A program made the position numbers and the translations under genes. Shown one piece after another: positions 49,519-58,382 of a stretch of DNA of 64,000 nt. Location: the NCBI GenBank assembly GCA_035325995.1, contig DAOKYU010000006.1:62001-126000 (forward strand), in the 5' to 3' direction. A model generated the notes under the pieces. That model was not told the origin of the DNA. It made no database searches and was given only the letters and a program-made list of their open reading frames with translations. Each line of letters opens with the position of its first letter. Within the stretch, counting starts at the first letter, position 1. The stretch is from Thermodesulfobacteriota bacterium (GTDB lineage Bacteria; Desulfobacterota_D; UBA1144; Nemesobacterales; UBA2774).

Positions 49519-50034
49519 TTGTCTTTGTCCGTGCTTTTTACAGTGGTTTTGCTTACCCCGTTCTTCACGGCGGAATCGAATGCGCAGCCGACAGAAGGAT
49601 GCCCGGTGGCAATTTGCGCGACTATTCCGGGCCTGCCGCCATCGGAATCGGAAAGCGAGCTTATTTTCTTCGATTACGAATACATCGACTCCTTCGGCGC
49701 CGAAACGTTCGAAGTCGCCGCGAATGTGCAGAAGTGCCCGGCTTTCATAGTACAGCAGTTCGGCGGCGCACAGATTACGCAGCTCCCACGCCGCGGATAC
49801 AGCCTCGAATCCGTCGAGTGCGAAGGCACGGGCATCGATTTTATAGAGGTCGAAAACGGCATACTCGTTGCATGCGACGAAGCCAGGCGCGAGCTCACGA
49901 CCTGCACCTTCGTCAACCGGATAGGCTCTTTGAATGTGCCGACGATGTCGGAATGGGGAATGACAGGAGTTGCCGCCGCTCTCGGACTGATCGGCGTTTT
50001 CTATGCGGTTAGAAGGAGAAAGGCCTCGGCCTAG
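49519..50034 (+). CDS. IPTL-CTERM-type sorted secreted protein, variant VPTM
   Basis: About 171 residues from the first canonical (TTG) start. The signal core is LFTVVLLTPFFTAESNAQ. The mature domain of about 110 residues has six cysteines (CPVAICATIPG, NVQKCPAFIV, VECEGTGIDF). The C-terminus VPTMSEWGMTGVAAALGL, a hydrophobic helix and RRRKAS form the IPTL-CTERM sorting signal processed by an exosortase-like enzyme. No ribosome site precedes the TTG. In frame at 49489, ATA-GCC-AGA-AAG follows GGAGG by 4 nt and would give a signal peptide with a proper basic n-region. A strong terminator follows at 50068. Confidence 0.8.
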   Translation: MSLSVLFTVVLLTPFFTAESNAQPTEGCPVAICATIPGLPPSESESELIFFDYEYIDSFGAETFEVAANVQKCPAFIVQQFGGAQITQLPRRGYSLESVECEGTGIDFIEVENGILVACDEARRELTTCTFVNRIGSLNVPTMSEWGMTGVAAALGLIGVFYAVRRRKASA

Positions 50035-50067
50035 ATTTCATCTAATAGAATAAATTTAAAGGATGGG

Positions 50068-50107
50068 AAAGCCCGTTCCGCCTGCATGGCGGAACGGGCT
50101 TTTTTTG
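50068..50107 (+). terminator. rho-independent terminator after the IPTL-CTERM gene
   Basis: GCCCGTTCCGCC and GGCGGAACGGGC form a perfect 12-bp stem with a 5-nt loop, preceded by AAA and followed by seven or eight T residues. It lies 34 bp beyond the stop codon. Confidence 0.93.
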
Positions 50108-50164
50108 TTCAACTGTACTTAATCCCACATTCAAATTTTCTGACCTATAGAAAGAAATTTCTTT

Positions 50165-51178
50165 ATGATTATATTAACCACAATACCACTAGAAATCGGA
50201 ATAAAATTGACCAATAGACCTACACGAAGAAATCACTATCTACCCCAAGTATATTTGAAATCATTCCTAACAAATGACGTTTTTTGGGTTTATTACAAAG
50301 GTAGAAACAAGCCAGTAGCGCAAACTCCGGTAAATACTGGTGTTAAGAAAAATATTTATAACCTTAGGGGTCCGGATGGCTCAGTTGATGATTCATTAGA
50401 AAAGGTACTGAGCATGACCGAAAACGATTTAAGAACAATTATGGAAAAGGCAGTTGAGCCTAAATATAGACTTCATGAAGATGATATAGAGAAACTTGCA
50501 ATTTTCTTCTCGTTTTTAGCCACAAGGGTTCCCAAAAATATTGAAGAAGCACGAGAACTATTCAAAGAATTTGTTATTCATAAACTAAAAAAGGATTCTG
50601 CAAATACAAATGAGCTTGAAAATGCAATTGACTACCTGAAACAAACAGAGAAGGATGCAATATTAACATTGGAGCAATTGCAGGAATATTACAAAGACAT
50701 CGAAAAGTATTTCAATTTATCAGTAAATGAAAAATTCGCCATGATAATGAGTATCGACCAATCAAAAAATATCTATTATGAATTAAGAGAAATGAATTGG
50801 TGCCTTTGTAAGGCTCCATCTGGCAATTTATTTATTACTTCTGATGCTCCCTTAGTACCTTTTGCATCAAGACCTGATGGATCAGCATTAATTGGTGCGG
50901 GATATGGACTAGATAATGTAGAAATTACTATACCAATATCACCTTTTTTATGTATCTATATGACGCGAAAACCGATACAAAAGTACCGTCCAGCTAATAA
51001 AAATTTCGTAATAGAGATTAATCGAAGGACGGCATGGAATGCTGAAAAAATGATAATATCATCCATAAAAACAAACTATTTACGAGAACTAACTAATTGG
51101 GCCACAAAATCTTTGCATACACCGAGAATTGACAAAGATCGACTGAGATATTTGTTAGAAATTTCCGAAGACGAATAA
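50165..51178 (+). CDS. DUF4238 protein in an AT-rich segment
   Basis: A 337-residue cytosolic protein. The DUF4238 opening is RRNHYLPQVYLKSFLTNDVF, followed by VYYKGRNKPVAQTPVNTGVK and NIYNLRGPDG. Later LFITSDAPLVPFASRPDGSA and ITIPISPFLCIYMTRK are typical. The function of the family is unknown. The DNA from about 50110 to 51240 is strikingly AT-rich, with A/T third positions throughout, unlike the GC-rich genes around it, so it was probably acquired. The first ATG at 50165 has a poor ribosome site; TTG at 50210 (beginning TNRPTRRNHYL) is an alternative. Confidence 0.85.
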   Translation: MIILTTIPLEIGIKLTNRPTRRNHYLPQVYLKSFLTNDVFWVYYKGRNKPVAQTPVNTGVKKNIYNLRGPDGSVDDSLEKVLSMTENDLRTIMEKAVEPKYRLHEDDIEKLAIFFSFLATRVPKNIEEARELFKEFVIHKLKKDSANTNELENAIDYLKQTEKDAILTLEQLQEYYKDIEKYFNLSVNEKFAMIMSIDQSKNIYYELREMNWCLCKAPSGNLFITSDAPLVPFASRPDGSALIGAGYGLDNVEITIPISPFLCIYMTRKPIQKYRPANKNFVIEINRRTAWNAEKMIISSIKTNYLRELTNWATKSLHTPRIDKDRLRYLLEISEDE

Positions 51179-51285
51179 CTACAATATGTGATATATCTCA
51201 GATAACAAATGGAATTTCAATTATTGAGGGATTATATCCTGAACTTTTAAACGTCTCTGAGGCAAGCTACATCGGCTCAATGCTA

Positions 51286-51317
51286 CCCCCTCTCCACTTT
51301 AAAAGCGGAGAAGGGGG
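51286..51317. repeat. G-rich intergenic hairpin, same type as at 35481 and 36288
   Basis: CCCCCTCTCC, 12 nt, GGAGAAGGGGG. It marks the right edge of the AT-rich DUF4238 segment, 17 bp from the end of the LLM gene. It may act as a two-way terminator or be a relic of the dispersed element. Confidence 0.6.
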
Positions 51318-51333
51318 ATTAAAAATAATGATC

Positions 51334-52272
51334 TTACGACCCAAAAGTCTCGGCGACGACTTCCATCGTCTCGACCGTGCTTTGCTTCCCTGCCGGCCCG
51401 GGGATTATTATCGGAAGGTCCACCCCGGCCTTTCTGTAGTCTTCGAGACGCGCCCTGCACCTGTCGGCCGGGCCGACGAGGGCTATGGCGTCCAGGAGCT
51501 CGTCGCTGAACACTTCGGCCGGGTTGGCCCCGCCCTGGATCGCATCGACGACGTCGCCGAAGCCGTTGTTCCTGACCATGCGCTGGTAAAAAGGCAGCCT
51601 GAGATAGTTCGAAAGCCCCTTCTTTCCGGACGAGCGCGCGAGCTCGAGATCGTCCGAAACGACCGCGGGAATGCCGAGCGTGATGTCTATTTCGGCCGGG
51701 TCGCGGCCCGCCTTAAGCGCGCCCTCCGTGACGTATCCCTTGAGCGTCGTAAGGTATTCCGGCGTCGAGAGGTAGGGGAATATGCCGTCTGCCGTCTCGC
51801 CCGCGAGTGAGGCCGCGCCCTTCGTGAGCCCCGCGATGTAGACGGGCACCGCGGGAAGGCTGCGTTTCATCGTAATCTGGGGCGCGCTCCCGTCCATGAT
51901 GGCCCTTACGGCCTTGACGTATTCGCGCATCTTGTCTATGGGGTCGCCCATGTCGATACCGAACCTGTCGTTCACGGGCTTGTGGCTGACGCCGAGGCCG
52001 AGCACCATGCGGCCGCCGGTGATTTCCTGTATGGTGAGGGCCGAGGCCGCGGCGACGGCGGGCTGGCGCATGTAGATGTTGGCGATCCACGTCCCGACCT
52101 TTATCCGGGTCGTCACCTCGGCGAACACCTGGGCGTTCGAGAGGCCGTTCCACGGCGGCACTTCGGGCGAAAATATGGCTTCGAATCCCGCCCCTTCCGC
52201 TATTTTCGCAAGGTCCCTAAGCTCGGCGACGCTCGCCCCCCAGACGGGTGATATGGTTGCTATCCTCGGCAT
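51334..52272 (-). CDS. LLM-class flavin (F420-type) oxidoreductase
   Basis: A 312-residue TIM-barrel protein of the luciferase-like monooxygenase family. ELRDLAKIAEGAGFEAIFSP, TTRIKVGTWIANIYMRQPAV, TGGRMVLGLGVSHKPVNDR and VPVYIAGLTKGAASLAGETA are the usual strands and cofactor segments. VGPADRCRARLEDYRKAGVD closes the fold. Many relatives use F420, but cofactor choice cannot be settled from sequence. GGAGG precedes the ATG. It sits just right of the AT-rich DUF4238 segment. Confidence 0.92.
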   Translation of the reverse strand: MPRIATISPVWGASVAELRDLAKIAEGAGFEAIFSPEVPPWNGLSNAQVFAEVTTRIKVGTWIANIYMRQPAVAAASALTIQEITGGRMVLGLGVSHKPVNDRFGIDMGDPIDKMREYVKAVRAIMDGSAPQITMKRSLPAVPVYIAGLTKGAASLAGETADGIFPYLSTPEYLTTLKGYVTEGALKAGRDPAEIDITLGIPAVVSDDLELARSSGKKGLSNYLRLPFYQRMVRNNGFGDVVDAIQGGANPAEVFSDELLDAIALVGPADRCRARLEDYRKAGVDLPIIIPGPAGKQSTVETMEVVAETFGS

Positions 52273-52389
52273 AATTTTCCTCCTTTATTGGTTTGTATCG
52301 ACTATTTTATGAACCCCGGACGGCCAAAGATCAGGCGCGAATGCAGATACGCCTATCTCAGTATATAAAGAATCGGGATTATGGCAAGC

Positions 52390-53286
52390 TCAGTACTGGT
52401 TTATGACGTCCCTGTAGTAATCGGGGCGGAGAAGCGACTCGTCGCCGGCAGCGAGGACGGCCCTTATCTGCGCGAGGACGCGCTCCTTGTCGCCGGGGAA
52501 CTTCGCCTTGATGGGGAGATAATTCGATATGTGGTTCGAGAAGAAATAGCCGTTCGTGAGGTCGGTGTTCTCGACCAGGATTTCGAGCTCCTTTATCATC
52601 CGGAACTTGTCGGGGAGCGTGAATTCGCCTCGCTGCCATTCGTCGTATAGAGGCGCGCCGGGGCGTATCTGGAGCGACAGCGCGCCCACGTATTCGGGGT
52701 CGGACGCGGTGAGGAGCCGGCCAGTGGCCTCGGCGTGCTCGGCGCTCCTTTCGACACCTCCCATTCCGAGAAGCACCATGGCCGAATTCATGACGCCGGC
52801 CTCTTTCAGCATGCGTGACGCCTTCACGGTATCTTCGAATCCCGCGCCTTTCTTAATCCTTTCGAGGACGGCGTCGTCGCCGCTCTCGAAGCCGATGTAC
52901 ACCATGTCGAGGCCGAGCTCGCGGAGCTCACGGAGGTTATCGACGCCCTTACGCAGAATGTCGCCGACGTTGGCGTACATGCGGACTCGCTCGACGTGGG
53001 GCGATCTTTCGCGGAGGTACGTGATTATCTCGACCAGCTTTTTCCGGGCGAGGACGAGGGCGTTGCCGTCGGCTATGAAAACGCGGCCGCCTATCTCGCC
53101 GCGCTCGCTCGCGGCGTCGATTATCTCCCTTATCTCGTCCATCGGGCGGACGCGGAACCTCTGCTCGTCCTTCCTGTACATGGCGCAGTAGGTGCACTGG
53201 TTGTGCGAGCAGCCTATCGTCGCCTGGAGTATGAAGCTCTTCGCCTCGCTCGGCGGGCGGAAATAAGGCGTTACGTACTCTATCAT
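52390..53286 (-). CDS. radical SAM protein
   Basis: About 298 residues. The cluster motif is IGCSHNQCTYCAMYRKDEQR, a CX4CX2C form found in a branch of Elp3/HemN-like radical SAM proteins. RVFIADGNALVLARKKL, DMVYIGFESGDDAVLERI and MNSAMVLLGMGGVERSAEH are TIM-barrel landmarks; the C-terminus has TNGYFFSNHISNYLPIKAKF. I start at 53286 (MIEYVTPYFRPPS); the longer ORF to 53445 is not supported. The ribosome site is weak. Substrate unknown. It lies 117 bp from the LLM gene on the same strand. Confidence 0.9.
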   Translation of the reverse strand: MIEYVTPYFRPPSEAKSFILQATIGCSHNQCTYCAMYRKDEQRFRVRPMDEIREIIDAASERGEIGGRVFIADGNALVLARKKLVEIITYLRERSPHVERVRMYANVGDILRKGVDNLRELRELGLDMVYIGFESGDDAVLERIKKGAGFEDTVKASRMLKEAGVMNSAMVLLGMGGVERSAEHAEATGRLLTASDPEYVGALSLQIRPGAPLYDEWQRGEFTLPDKFRMIKELEILVENTDLTNGYFFSNHISNYLPIKAKFPGDKERVLAQIRAVLAAGDESLLRPDYYRDVINQY

Positions 53287-53474
53287 GCTATTAGGATTAA
53301 CTATTTCTGAACGGTTTACAACCCGGGACGGGCAAGGCGGCGGGAATTTCCTTCGCCCGCCGGTGCGGCCGAACGGGGAAACCCGCCCGTAAAGCCCCCG
53401 TAAAGACATGGTATTCTTCTTAAACCGCCGGGCCCGGGAGCTCATGCCGTGGACGGGCCTTAAGGAAGATCACG

Positions 53475-54233
53475 ATGACTGGCGAATCGAAGCTGAGCGC
53501 GAAACTGTACAGGGCGGCCCTGGGAATATACAGCCGCATCCGCCGCCACCCTGTCCCGGCGCTGGCCCTCCTTTTATCCGCCGCCGGATTCCTGGCCTTC
53601 GCCGAGCTGGCGGGCGACGTGCTCGAAGGCGAAAATCACCAGATCGATACGACGATACTGCTGATGATGCGTAACGGGAGCGACCTCGCCAACCCGCTGG
53701 GCCCGCCGTGGTTCGAGGAGATGATGCGCGACATAACCGGCCTCGGAGGGGTGGCGGTGCTGACGCTGGTCACCATATTTTCAGCGGTTTACCTCCTCCT
53801 GATAAAGCGAAGGGACCTCATGCTCTACCTGGCCGCGGCTGCGATAACGGGAACCATATTCAGTAATCTCCTGAAGGCGGGGTTCAGCCGGCCGAGGCCC
53901 GACGTCGTCCCGCACGAGATAGTCGTTTATACCGCGAGCTTCCCGAGCGGCCATTCTCTCGTCGCCGCCGTCATATACCTTACGCTAGGAGTGCTTTTGA
54001 CCGAAGCCCAGACGCGGTACCGGCTCAGGATATACATCCTTTCCGTCGCGATCGTGCTGACTTTCCTGGTGGGCATAAGCCGGATATACCTCGGCGTTCA
54101 CTGGCCGAGCGACGTGCTGGCAGGGTGGCTGGCCGGGACGGCATGGGCCATTATGCTCTGGATCGCCGCCCACTACTACATGAACAAATACAAGGTGCGG
54201 GATGCGGGGAAGGAGACCGGTGGGGAGAGATAA
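53475..54233 (+). CDS. PAP2-family membrane phosphatase
   Basis: A 252-residue protein with about six TM helices. The three phosphatase motifs are complete: KAGFSRPRP (KxxxxxxRP), FPSGHSLVA (PSGH), and SRIYLGVHWPSDVLAG (SRxxxxxHxxxD). The active site faces the periplasm. Likely substrates are undecaprenyl diphosphate or phosphatidic acid/lipid phosphates. The ATG at 53475 follows GGAAGATCACG. It is divergent from the radical SAM gene. Confidence 0.93.
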   Translation: MTGESKLSAKLYRAALGIYSRIRRHPVPALALLLSAAGFLAFAELAGDVLEGENHQIDTTILLMMRNGSDLANPLGPPWFEEMMRDITGLGGVAVLTLVTIFSAVYLLLIKRRDLMLYLAAAAITGTIFSNLLKAGFSRPRPDVVPHEIVVYTASFPSGHSLVAAVIYLTLGVLLTEAQTRYRLRIYILSVAIVLTFLVGISRIYLGVHWPSDVLAGWLAGTAWAIMLWIAAHYYMNKYKVRDAGKETGGER

Positions 54234-54301
54234 CTTCCCGGCGCGTACCATCGCGGGATAAACCGTACAGCGGCGCCGAAATCGCCTTGCAATAAACTCG
54301 A

Positions 54302-56920
54302 TTAATCGACTCTTCTTATAACCTCTTCGATTACTCGGAATACGCTGTTAATATCGACCTGCTGTTGAGGCTGTTCGGGATATTGAGCGGGTCGCTCCGT
54401 AGGAGTCGCCGTGTATCTGTCCCGGACTGTTATCTCGCAAGCTTTCTTGAAAGCGGCTTTCTCGTATTCGGTTAAGTTATCGGCTTTCGAATACTGGTAG
54501 CACGATACTGCTCTATCATTTTCATTAAGTCCATAAAGATAGTTTACATATGTGTTCACAGTCCTGCTAAAATGATAATTAGGATCCGATTGGGGCCTTG
54601 CATCCTGGCGCTGCATCCCCGATTCGCGGGTATTCGGATTTGCCCCGGTATTCACCGCCCGTTGTTCCTGAACCGAAGATTTTTCCTCCGCTTTCTGTAT
54701 TGTTGCGGCTTCCCGGTCCTCGTTCGACTTAACTTCCTTTGAAGGGGCTTCGGATTTTGGGCGATTATTCGAATAACTCCTTGCCTCGGCCGTATTTTCA
54801 GTATCGCCGATAATTTTCCACTTGTCTTCCGTTTTGGTTATAATGAGTTTTCGTTCTGTTTTTCCGGATATGGCCTGGTTTTTCTTCACATTTTCAACCA
54901 TGAATTTCATTGGAATGGTTAGTTCGGCGACATTGCCCTTTTGTATGATTGTTATATCCTCGTAGAGCGTAAAATTTACATTGGGCCATTTTTTATAATA
55001 ATCCGACATGCCCTTTATTATTTCATCGTTCGTCAGGTTTTTGCCGCGGTATTGCACAAAATCATTATAAAAACCTCTAAGCCGATCGGCATCTCCTGAA
55101 TTAAGCGCGTAGACGAAATCCTTAGAGAATTCCGATATTCCTTCGTTTACGTTACTCTCATCATCGAGGCTCGTTGAGTTTTCGTATATATACTCGCTCG
55201 GCGTACTGTCGCTACTTGAACCGAGCGTACTTGATCGTGCGGCTAAAAGATCCTCAACCCTTGACATGCAGTTCATAGTTTGGGAATCAGATTGGAATTC
55301 ATTCCTGCAGCTTGTCTCGTGACAGTTGTAATCCATTCCACAGAATTCTGCTATTCGTTTAAATGTGTCAGCTCCGTCCGATCCCGTTCCGGAGACATCC
55401 CTTTGTTTCGAAACGACCGAGCTGTCCCTCGTTTCGGTTTTGACCCCGCCGGCAACGCTTGTGATAGCTTTTTCTTCTTCTACGTCTATATGCCAGTACC
55501 CGTTTGCTGAATCAACGCTTATATAATAAGTCCCGGGTTTCTTGTATAATCTGGACTCTCCATTTTCGGGCCCGTCTATCATGATCTCGGGAATCCCGCC
55601 TGTTTCCATCAAATCGGTACCTGATTCCAGAACATATGCGTACAACATGGAAAAGTCTCCCCCTTCAAGCGAGTACCGAATCCTTACGGGATTACCACCC
55701 AGCTCGAACGGAGAGGAATTCTTTGAAGATCTGCCGGACATGCTGATTAATGAAACCCATTCTTTACCGGTTTGGGATACGATATTGGTTTCATTCGATT
55801 GTACTTCAACCAGCTCTTTACCAGCCGGAATATTTTCCCCGCCAGCAACCAATTGCTTCTCAGGTTCTTTCTCAACTACTATTTCCCGTTCTTCCAGAAT
55901 AACAACTTCCCATGTTCCATTGGCGGAGTCGATACTCAGATAATATTCTCCATCTTTTTTATATAACATTGTTTCTCCGGAGTCCGCTTGCATAAGCATG
56001 ATTTCGGGGAACCCGCCTGTTTCCATCAAATCCTGCCCGGCTTTGAGCAGATAAACACTAAATACAGCAAAATCCCCTCCTTGGAATGAATAGCTCATCC
56101 TCACAGGACCTCCAGTCAATTGAAACGGAGGAGTATTTTTTGAATTGGATCCCGCAACTCGTATCGCTTCAACCCATTCTTTCCTAGTTTCCCTGTTCGC
56201 AGCCCCCGGGTTTATTCCTGAATCGGATAGAATTCCGATAACGGCTAAAATTATCAAAAACCCTGACACTATTATGATTGGATATTTATACTTGCCATGG
56301 GAAAATCCGGGGCTCGAAGCAGCAGCTCCCGCTGTAGCAGGAGCCGGGTCAGCCGAAGACATTCCCGGAGAAAATAGGTTCGTATTAGTATTTGTTTTCT
56401 CCGTTTCGTCGGCGGACTTGCTTCGCGTTTCCATGGAAGGAGACAATTCCTGCGCAGCAGGGCCATTCGCTTCGGCAGGCTCGTTCGCCAACGGCCCTGT
56501 CGGCCCGACTTCAACGATAGATTTCTTCAGAAAGATGCCTAATACGAGTGCGCCGACGACTGGGAAAAACCATATGGCGGCGATAAAAGACAATCCAATT
56601 GCCGAACCTATAGCCGCTCCGGCAGCCTCGTACTCATTTTCAATCCGGGATAGAAGGTTTCCAACTTCGAGAAGACCCCATAATGCCCCGATTATCCAAG
56701 TTATGGTCCAGAAGAGGGCAAAATTCTTCATTATGTTCCATCCGGCACCTCCCTCTCTGGTTTCACCCGACTTGAGCGGTCTTAATGTCAGGTATACAGG
56801 TACGACTACCGGACCGAAAAAGAAACAGGCCAATGCCCATAACAGGACTTTGGTCTTACGTCGTAAACCATCTCGTACAAGCCAGACTATCAATATTGCA
56901 TTCAGCAGGAAATACCACAT
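54302..56920 (-). CDS. large membrane protein with two tandem copies of an unnamed domain and an NTF2-like domain
   Basis: An 872-residue protein. Helices at about 3-16, 26-48, 66-85, 105-131 and 212-232 anchor it. Two copies of a roughly 96-residue domain follow, at 246-341 and 385-481: each has KEWV near the start, SF/SLEGGDF, LMETGG-PEIM, LYKK-G-YY, then DSANG-W. They look like single beta domains that hold a cofactor or ligand. A short Cys-rich helical segment (about 520-560) precedes an NTF2/SnoaL-like fold at 595-707 (FSKDFVYALNSGDADRLRGF). The rest is Gln/Glu-rich with a small C-terminal helical domain. The gene is AT-richer than its neighbours. Function unknown. Confidence 0.8.
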   Translation of the reverse strand: MWYFLLNAILIVWLVRDGLRRKTKVLLWALACFFFGPVVVPVYLTLRPLKSGETREGGAGWNIMKNFALFWTITWIIGALWGLLEVGNLLSRIENEYEAAGAAIGSAIGLSFIAAIWFFPVVGALVLGIFLKKSIVEVGPTGPLANEPAEANGPAAQELSPSMETRSKSADETEKTNTNTNLFSPGMSSADPAPATAGAAASSPGFSHGKYKYPIIIVSGFLIILAVIGILSDSGINPGAANRETRKEWVEAIRVAGSNSKNTPPFQLTGGPVRMSYSFQGGDFAVFSVYLLKAGQDLMETGGFPEIMLMQADSGETMLYKKDGEYYLSIDSANGTWEVVILEEREIVVEKEPEKQLVAGGENIPAGKELVEVQSNETNIVSQTGKEWVSLISMSGRSSKNSSPFELGGNPVRIRYSLEGGDFSMLYAYVLESGTDLMETGGIPEIMIDGPENGESRLYKKPGTYYISVDSANGYWHIDVEEEKAITSVAGGVKTETRDSSVVSKQRDVSGTGSDGADTFKRIAEFCGMDYNCHETSCRNEFQSDSQTMNCMSRVEDLLAARSSTLGSSSDSTPSEYIYENSTSLDDESNVNEGISEFSKDFVYALNSGDADRLRGFYNDFVQYRGKNLTNDEIIKGMSDYYKKWPNVNFTLYEDITIIQKGNVAELTIPMKFMVENVKKNQAISGKTERKLIITKTEDKWKIIGDTENTAEARSYSNNRPKSEAPSKEVKSNEDREAATIQKAEEKSSVQEQRAVNTGANPNTRESGMQRQDARPQSDPNYHFSRTVNTYVNYLYGLNENDRAVSCYQYSKADNLTEYEKAAFKKACEITVRDRYTATPTERPAQYPEQPQQQVDINSVFRVIEEVIRRVD

Positions 56921-56929
56921 ATAGGCTCC

Positions 56930-57535
56930 TTAACGATCCCACGGAGGTTCGATGGATTTTTTATCGGAAACTTCTTTATCTTTTAGCTGGTAGGTTTCAT
57001 CGTTCCAGCGGTAGATTTCCCTGGCCCATATTACGGGACAGGCCATGCACTCGTTCCCTCTCACCGCGTAGATTTTGATTAAAATAGGCGGCTCGAATAT
57101 GATGTTGTCCCCGAAGGTTTCGAATATCAGGTCGACTTTTTTACCATCGAATTTATAGATATCGCCGGAGCTGCCATGACATGATGCGCCGCATTGCGTT
57201 CTTGAAACTCCGAACTGGACCCACCCGGGGTTCTGCCACACATTCAGGATAATTGTCTGATCGATACTGGCAAAACATCCATTCTCGGATACATAATCCT
57301 GCTTTATATCCTCCAGCTTGGGGAACAACCAAATCGTTTTGTTCGTCACTGCATGTTTAAGCGCAACTCCTATGACGCTGTCCGGTCTGCAGCCGACCAG
57401 GCTTCCAAGGTCGACTTCCTCTAACCGGTAATTCTGATCATTGACTTCAAACGAGATAGCGGCCGCGGCTTCCAAGGGAGCGAGTAAAAGGGTAGACACA
57501 AGCAGAATTGAAATCCTTAGACAAGTTATACTCAT
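56930..57535 (-). CDS. secreted protein of unknown function, upstream of the large membrane protein
   Basis: About 201 residues with a signal peptide (ISILLVSTLLLAPLEAAAA). The mature protein has seven or eight cysteines, including a CGASCHG stretch; that is CX3CH, not the CXXCH of c-type haem. LGSLVGCRPDSVIGVALKHA and WQNPGWVQFGVSRT are other features. The start is unsure (ATG at 57535 or 57553); neither has a good ribosome site, and the first gives the cleaner signal. It ends 9 bp before the 872-residue gene begins, on the same strand, so they are probably one unit. No family recognised. Confidence 0.7.
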   Translation of the reverse strand: MSITCLRISILLVSTLLLAPLEAAAAISFEVNDQNYRLEEVDLGSLVGCRPDSVIGVALKHAVTNKTIWLFPKLEDIKQDYVSENGCFASIDQTIILNVWQNPGWVQFGVSRTQCGASCHGSSGDIYKFDGKKVDLIFETFGDNIIFEPPILIKIYAVRGNECMACPVIWAREIYRWNDETYQLKDKEVSDKKSIEPPWDR

Positions 57536-57666
57536 ATACCAGGAGGCTTCCATGAATGTATTCAGTATTTATATTATACGTTTGGTCATAAAATAACAAT
57601 ACGACACAATACAATATTTCCGGGCTATTGAAAAGGCAGAACAAAGAATTATCAATCGCCGGCATC

Positions 57667-57694
57667 TTTACAAACCCCTATCCCTTGTTATAAT
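57667..57694 (+). promoter_or_regulatory. near-consensus promoter of the 53-aa gene, leaderless
   Basis: TTTACA (57667-57672), 16 nt, TATAAT (57689-57694). The ATG follows 9 nt after the -10 box, so the transcript would start at or within about 2-3 nt of the start codon. No Shine-Dalgarno is present between them. Confidence 0.65.
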
Positions 57695-57703
57695 GTTTCG
57701 GCC

Positions 57704-57865
57704 ATGAGCGAACAGGGAAAAGAACAGCACGAATTGGATATCAAGAAGATGTTCGAGCTCGACGAGCGCGAAAAGGAAGGCGCGGTTTATATAGTCGGCG
57801 TGGTTGTGCTGATTATATTGATCGTGGGCCTCGCCGCACTCACAAACGTCATTCTCGCGCCCTGA
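57704..57865 (+). CDS. 53-residue single-TM protein
   Basis: A short gene. It reads MSEQGKEQHELDIKKMFELD, an acidic amphipathic stretch, then EREKEGAVYIVGVVVLIILI, the start of a TM helix that ends GLAALTNVILAP. The topology would be N-terminus inside. A strong promoter lies immediately upstream and the TGA is 3 bp from the stop of the converging gene at 57869. No family is recognised. Support is the clean frame, the promoter and the well-defined TM segment. Confidence 0.7.
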   Translation: MSEQGKEQHELDIKKMFELDEREKEGAVYIVGVVVLIILIVGLAALTNVILAP

Positions 57866-57868
57866 GGA

Positions 57869-58375
57869 CTAGCCCTCGGACACCCATCTTATGAAAAGCG
57901 GCACGAGTCCTTCGGGCTCGACCGCCGCGCCCGAATTGTCCCTGAAGATTATTCCGTTTTCGTCCGTCCGGTAGTGAATTTTCATGAGCTGCACCGCCGG
58001 CGACAGCTTCCCCGCGTCCTGCCCCCCGGATTTACGCTTCTTTCCGATGACAGTAATGATGCTCGGGTCCTCGTCGAAGATTATGACTATCCCCGTGGAT
58101 GAGATTATTGAAAAACCCGCGAGTCGCCCGGGTATGTTGAGGAAGAGGTCGAGGAAGTCGGGCGTGAGCCTGTTGAGCGCGAGCTTCGAGGCGCCCGAGA
58201 CACCGTTGTATATCGTGATGGCGCGGCGGCTTACGGCGTAGAATTCCTCCATAGCGGCGTGCACGGTCTTTTCCTTCTCCGTTTCGGCGGCGTCCGGGGG
58301 CTCGTGACGGGCGGCTCTTTCGGCCGCGCGCGCCGTGGCTATTTTCGTTATCTCGTCGTTAAAATCATTGTCCAT
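57869..58375 (-). CDS. cytosolic protein of unknown function (168 aa)
   Basis: I start it at 58375 (MDNDFNDEITKIATARAAER). It has an Ala/Arg/Glu-rich N-terminal helix, then a compact domain: MEEFYAVSRRAITIYNGVSG, FLDLFLNIPGRLAGFSIIS, STGIVIIFDEDPSIITVIGK and QLMKIHYRTDENGIIFRDNS, ending LFIRWVSEG. No TM or signal. There is no Shine-Dalgarno; TATAAT ends 7 nt before the ATG. The family is not recognised. It converges with the 53-aa gene. Confidence 0.75.
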   Translation of the reverse strand: MDNDFNDEITKIATARAAERAARHEPPDAAETEKEKTVHAAMEEFYAVSRRAITIYNGVSGASKLALNRLTPDFLDLFLNIPGRLAGFSIISSTGIVIIFDEDPSIITVIGKKRKSGGQDAGKLSPAVQLMKIHYRTDENGIIFRDNSGAAVEPEGLVPLFIRWVSEG

Positions 58376-58382
58376 GAATTGA

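Noticed and set aside
57160..57200. CGASCH in the 207-residue secreted protein as a haem c site
   Set aside because: The spacing is CX3CH. No distal Met or His context of a cytochrome is visible, and the motif falls in a Cys-rich disulfide-type protein.
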